DNA of 53,201 bases. Origin: Paenibacillus barcinonensis. GTDB lineage: Bacteria > Bacillota > Bacilli > Paenibacillales > Paenibacillaceae. Below, piece after piece: positions 51,114 through 53,201 of the stretch. The position numbers and the translations under genes were made by a program. The notes beneath the pieces were generated by a model. The model worked only from the letters and a program-made list of their open reading frames with translations, did not search any database and was not told the origin of the DNA. The stretch spans positions 1-53,201 of the forward strand of contig NZ_QJSW01000031.1 of assembly GCF_003217495.1 (NCBI RefSeq), in the 5' to 3' direction. Within the stretch, counting starts at the first letter, position 1. Every line of letters starts with the position of its first letter.

Positions 51114-51875
51114 TTGAAAATAACTCGTGAATACTTCCGTCTGTTTACTAAAATGATGTTAAGCAACAAAGTAGCATTCGTATGGTATTTGTTATTTCCC
51201 CTCATTGCTTTTTTTATCTTTAACTATCAATGGTTTACTCAGGGGCCGGAGATCAATGAATTTTACATTCAGACCAGTGTATTTGTTTCATATATTATTT
51301 TTGTGATGTCCATTGATGTGACGACCAATCTGATCTCTTTAAGGGAGAGCGGTTTTTTCAAAATGTTCAAATTTATCTCGGGTAGTAAATATCCTATTAT
51401 CTGGGGAAAAGCTCTGAACCAAATTGGTTTTCTGTTCTTGACCATTCTTCTTTTCTCGCTAGTATCGGGAGTGATATTCCTGGATAGCTTTGGACAGGTT
51501 GCTTTGTTTCTCGCCGTTGCTTTAACAAGCTGTATATTGGGATCTGTCATGGTCATTTTATTAACGCTTATCCTTATGCTTCTTCCAGTAAGGCAGGAGT
51601 CGCTGAATGCGGTGGTCAGTATGAGTTTACTGGTCATGTTTTTTCTATCTGCAAAGGGACTGGCGTATTCAACAGAGTATGGTCTACTTCTGGTGTTCAT
51701 CAACCCTATGGAATACGTCAGGAATCTAACTTTTTTATTAGCAGAATGGTTTATGGATAGCCCGTTCCCACATTTGAGTCTGATTAACATGAGCTTCATC
51801 ACACTTTGTTATATTACCTGCGGACTTATCGCACTCAAGTTTGTGAAAGTCATATCCAGAACACATCGGACATAG
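51114..51875 (+). CDS. ABC-2 type permease of the RiPP cluster
   Basis: 253 residues, TTG start 7 bases after GGAGG. Six hydrophobic segments (AFVWYLLFPLIAFFIFNY, then IIFVMSIDVTTNLISL, VALTSCILGSVMVILLTLIL, and others). Forms, with the ATPase encoded next, an exporter or immunity pump for the modified peptide. Base composition is less AT-rich than the modification genes, hinting at a separate origin of the transporter pair. Confidence 0.85.
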   Translation: MKITREYFRLFTKMMLSNKVAFVWYLLFPLIAFFIFNYQWFTQGPEINEFYIQTSVFVSYIIFVMSIDVTTNLISLRESGFFKMFKFISGSKYPIIWGKALNQIGFLFLTILLFSLVSGVIFLDSFGQVALFLAVALTSCILGSVMVILLTLILMLLPVRQESLNAVVSMSLLVMFFLSAKGLAYSTEYGLLLVFINPMEYVRNLTFLLAEWFMDSPFPHLSLINMSFITLCYITCGLIALKFVKVISRTHRT

Positions 51876-51886
51876 CAGGAGGATCT

Positions 51887-52594
51887 ATGATTAAAATTGA
51901 AGATTTGAGCTTTTCTTATCCCAAAGCCTCTCGCAAAAATCTGGATCATTTACATGTGGAGTTTCCCGAACAGACCGTTAATATGATCATTGGCAAGAAT
52001 GGTTCTGGCAAAACGACATTATTTGATCTGATCGCGAATGTGATTAAACGTCCGCCAGAAATACAAGGTATTCCTGATGAGAAGGAGATCATCTACCAGC
52101 TGCAGGGTTTGTTATTTCCTCTAACCTTAAAGGCTAAGGATCTTTTTCGTTTTTTTCTGTATTCCGACCACTCCAACCGTATTGAAGTGAATAATGAACC
52201 TTATGTAGATGAAGCTATGAGTCCAGCTGAGGTTGATTTGGTACAGCGTGTATGGAATATGGAGTTTGGGCAACTATCTGTTGGGGAGAGGCGCTATCTG
52301 TGTATTCTGGCAATCACGTTAATGCAGAGAAAATTGTACATCTTCGATGAACCATTGGCGGGAATCGATCCTGAGATGCGTTATCATATTTTAAAAAGGA
52401 TCGAAAAGCTGGCACTCCATAATGAGTGCACTGTACTGGTCTCGAACCATCACTTGCAGGATATTGCAAATATCCAATGTGTTCTGCATTTTATTCATCA
52501 AGGTAAAATAACCTTTAGTGGGTCATATGATACATTTATTGAAATGGGAGATGGAGTGAATCCTGACTTAGCATTTCTGAAGCAGGTAAAGTAG
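51887..52594 (+). CDS. ABC transporter ATPase of the RiPP cluster
   Basis: 235 residues from the ATG at 51887 (GCAGGAGGATCT upstream); the frame is open further 5'. Walker A GKNGSGKTT at residues about 38-46, Q-loop in YQLQGLLFPL, signature LSVGERR, Walker B LYIFDEPLAGIDP, H-loop VSNHH. Partner of the permease 11 bases upstream. No second permease or protease (SagE-type) is seen, so the leader peptidase must be encoded elsewhere. Confidence 0.9.
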   Translation: MIKIEDLSFSYPKASRKNLDHLHVEFPEQTVNMIIGKNGSGKTTLFDLIANVIKRPPEIQGIPDEKEIIYQLQGLLFPLTLKAKDLFRFFLYSDHSNRIEVNNEPYVDEAMSPAEVDLVQRVWNMEFGQLSVGERRYLCILAITLMQRKLYIFDEPLAGIDPEMRYHILKRIEKLALHNECTVLVSNHHLQDIANIQCVLHFIHQGKITFSGSYDTFIEMGDGVNPDLAFLKQVK

Positions 52595-52986
52595 GAAGAG
52601 GCATTTCTCCATTTTAAATACTCAGATACATGTCTAATTTGAACCGAGAGCGGAGAGGAAAAAAGCTATTTTTAGTTACGGGGTGAAATTATATAAAGGT
52701 GCGAGTGTATAACCAAGTTTAGCCTACTCATCAGTAGGCTATTTTTTATTTTTAAGTTCTTGGAACTGCAGTAACCGAAAGCCAGGGGGCGTCTCGATTT
52801 GAAATTTAAAGGAATCCGAAGGCGGACATTAGCTTTAGATTCACTAGTTTGTACAAATATTTACTGGTATAATATTCTGAAAATTCCCAGTTATGATTTA
52901 TTTTTAGGATGTTCGAGCCGATAAATAGAGTATAGAGTCATGAGAAAGCTATAGAAACTATATTAGGAAGTTGAGGAGTCAAGAAG
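52595..52986. other. Intergenic region after the RiPP operon
   Basis: About 390 bases without a gene. It has the terminator at 52721 and, at 52868-52873, TATAAT with the extended -10 TGG before it (start of the last gene's transcript). The -35 is weak. Nothing else found. Confidence 0.4.
52717..52752 (+). terminator. Terminator after the RiPP operon, near copy of the one at 46341
   Basis: AGCCTACT (52721-52728) with AGTAGGCT (52733-52740), then ATTTTTTATTTTT. The flank GTTT before and ATTTTTTAT after are the same as at 46337-46369. Confidence 0.9.
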
Positions 52987-53201
52987 ATGAAAAAACTAAT
53001 TTTAGCGGTATTAGCAGGTGCATTAAGTGTAAGTTTGATGGGATCGGGAGTGAAATCGGCTTCTGCTGCGGGGTCACCCAAGCAAGTGGAAGTGTTGTTA
53101 AATACGATTAAGATGAAATTTCCAGATGCCAAGCCATTTCAGGATGCTCAAGGGAGTGTTATGGTTCCCATTCGATTTGTATCCGAAGCGTTAGGTGCGA
53201 A
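52987..53201 (+). CDS. Exported copper amine oxidase N-terminal domain protein (partial)
   Basis: 71 residues visible before the window ends. MKKLILAVLAGALSVSLMGS signal peptide, likely cleaved after ASA, then the beginning of a copper-amine-oxidase-N (stalk) domain ending in VMVPIRFVSEALGA. TTGAGGAG lies about 8 bases before the ATG. Same family as the proteins at 348 and 21637; the rest of the gene is outside the window. Confidence 0.8.
   Translation, partial: MKKLILAVLAGALSVSLMGSGVKSASAAGSPKQVEVLLNTIKMKFPDAKPFQDAQGSVMVPIRFVSEALGA

Noticed and set aside
1..53201. CRISPR array, rRNA or prophage
   Set aside because: No regularly spaced repeats, no rRNA-like stretches and no phage structural genes are visible; the AimR-like receptors alone are not evidence of a prophage.

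Overview
The window looks like a chromosomal segment of a Paenibacillus-type, endospore-forming Firmicute. Indicators are several copper-amine-oxidase-N-terminal (stalk-like) domain exoproteins, a nine-repeat bacterial Ig-like protein, a sporulation-type diadenylate cyclase, leucine dehydrogenase, a Spo0E-like phosphatase, strong AGGAGG ribosome sites with TTG/GTG starts, and Bacillus-type LexA, Fnr and Fur boxes. I see no rRNA, tRNA, CRISPR array, transposase or phage structural gene.

Left third (1-16 kb): a secreted serine hydrolase; two methyl-accepting chemotaxis proteins flanking a DUF2087/GIY-YIG-like protein; an AzlC/AzlD amino-acid exporter pair; then a polysaccharide-handling block made of an SGNH esterase, a heparinase II/III-family lyase, an unrecognised 650-residue protein translationally overlapped with it, and a GC-rich GH88 unsaturated-uronyl hydrolase. 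The likely job is the breakdown of an acetylated uronic-acid polysaccharide. A methyltransferase and the Ig-like surface protein follow.

Middle (18.8-40.3 kb): a split chromate transporter with an Lrp-type regulator (as in Bacillus subtilis ywrC-ywrB-ywrA); a YvrJ-like small membrane protein divergent from a sigma-region-4-like protein with a near-consensus LexA box between them; an NreABC-like GAF/response-regulator/kinase set next to a divergent Fnr with a perfect Fnr box; a GNAT enzyme; a 51-residue protein under a near-perfect Fur box; a YhcR-N-like exoprotein; a CdaS-like cyclase; leucine dehydrogenase; a divergent cluster with a BacA-like enzyme, a DUF2000 protein, an ATP-grasp ligase and an MFS exporter, reminiscent of a reduced bacilysin-type pathway; and an MFS/TetR divergent pair with matched operators. 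The tetR leader contains a long, multi-helix RNA hairpin that I cannot assign to a known class.

Right end (40.5-52.75 kb): the accessory part and the most interesting one. Four paralogous HTH+TPR (RRNPP, AimR/Alo-like) receptors lie in tandem. Only the first has an overlapping downstream gene for a 42-residue secreted, Phr/AimP-like signalling peptide, and the first two share an almost identical promoter/operator. A Spo0E-like phosphatase follows, then an AT-rich azole-forming RiPP (TOMM/LAP) locus: a 71-residue precursor with a CCCC core, an McbB-like leader-binding protein, a SagB/McbC dehydrogenase, two YcaO proteins, and an ABC permease and ATPase. Nearly identical hairpin terminators bracket the Spo0E-RiPP segment. 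The arrangement suggests (inference) peptide quorum sensing tied to production of a streptolysin-S-like or microcin-like azole peptide. The window ends inside another copper-amine-oxidase-N domain protein.
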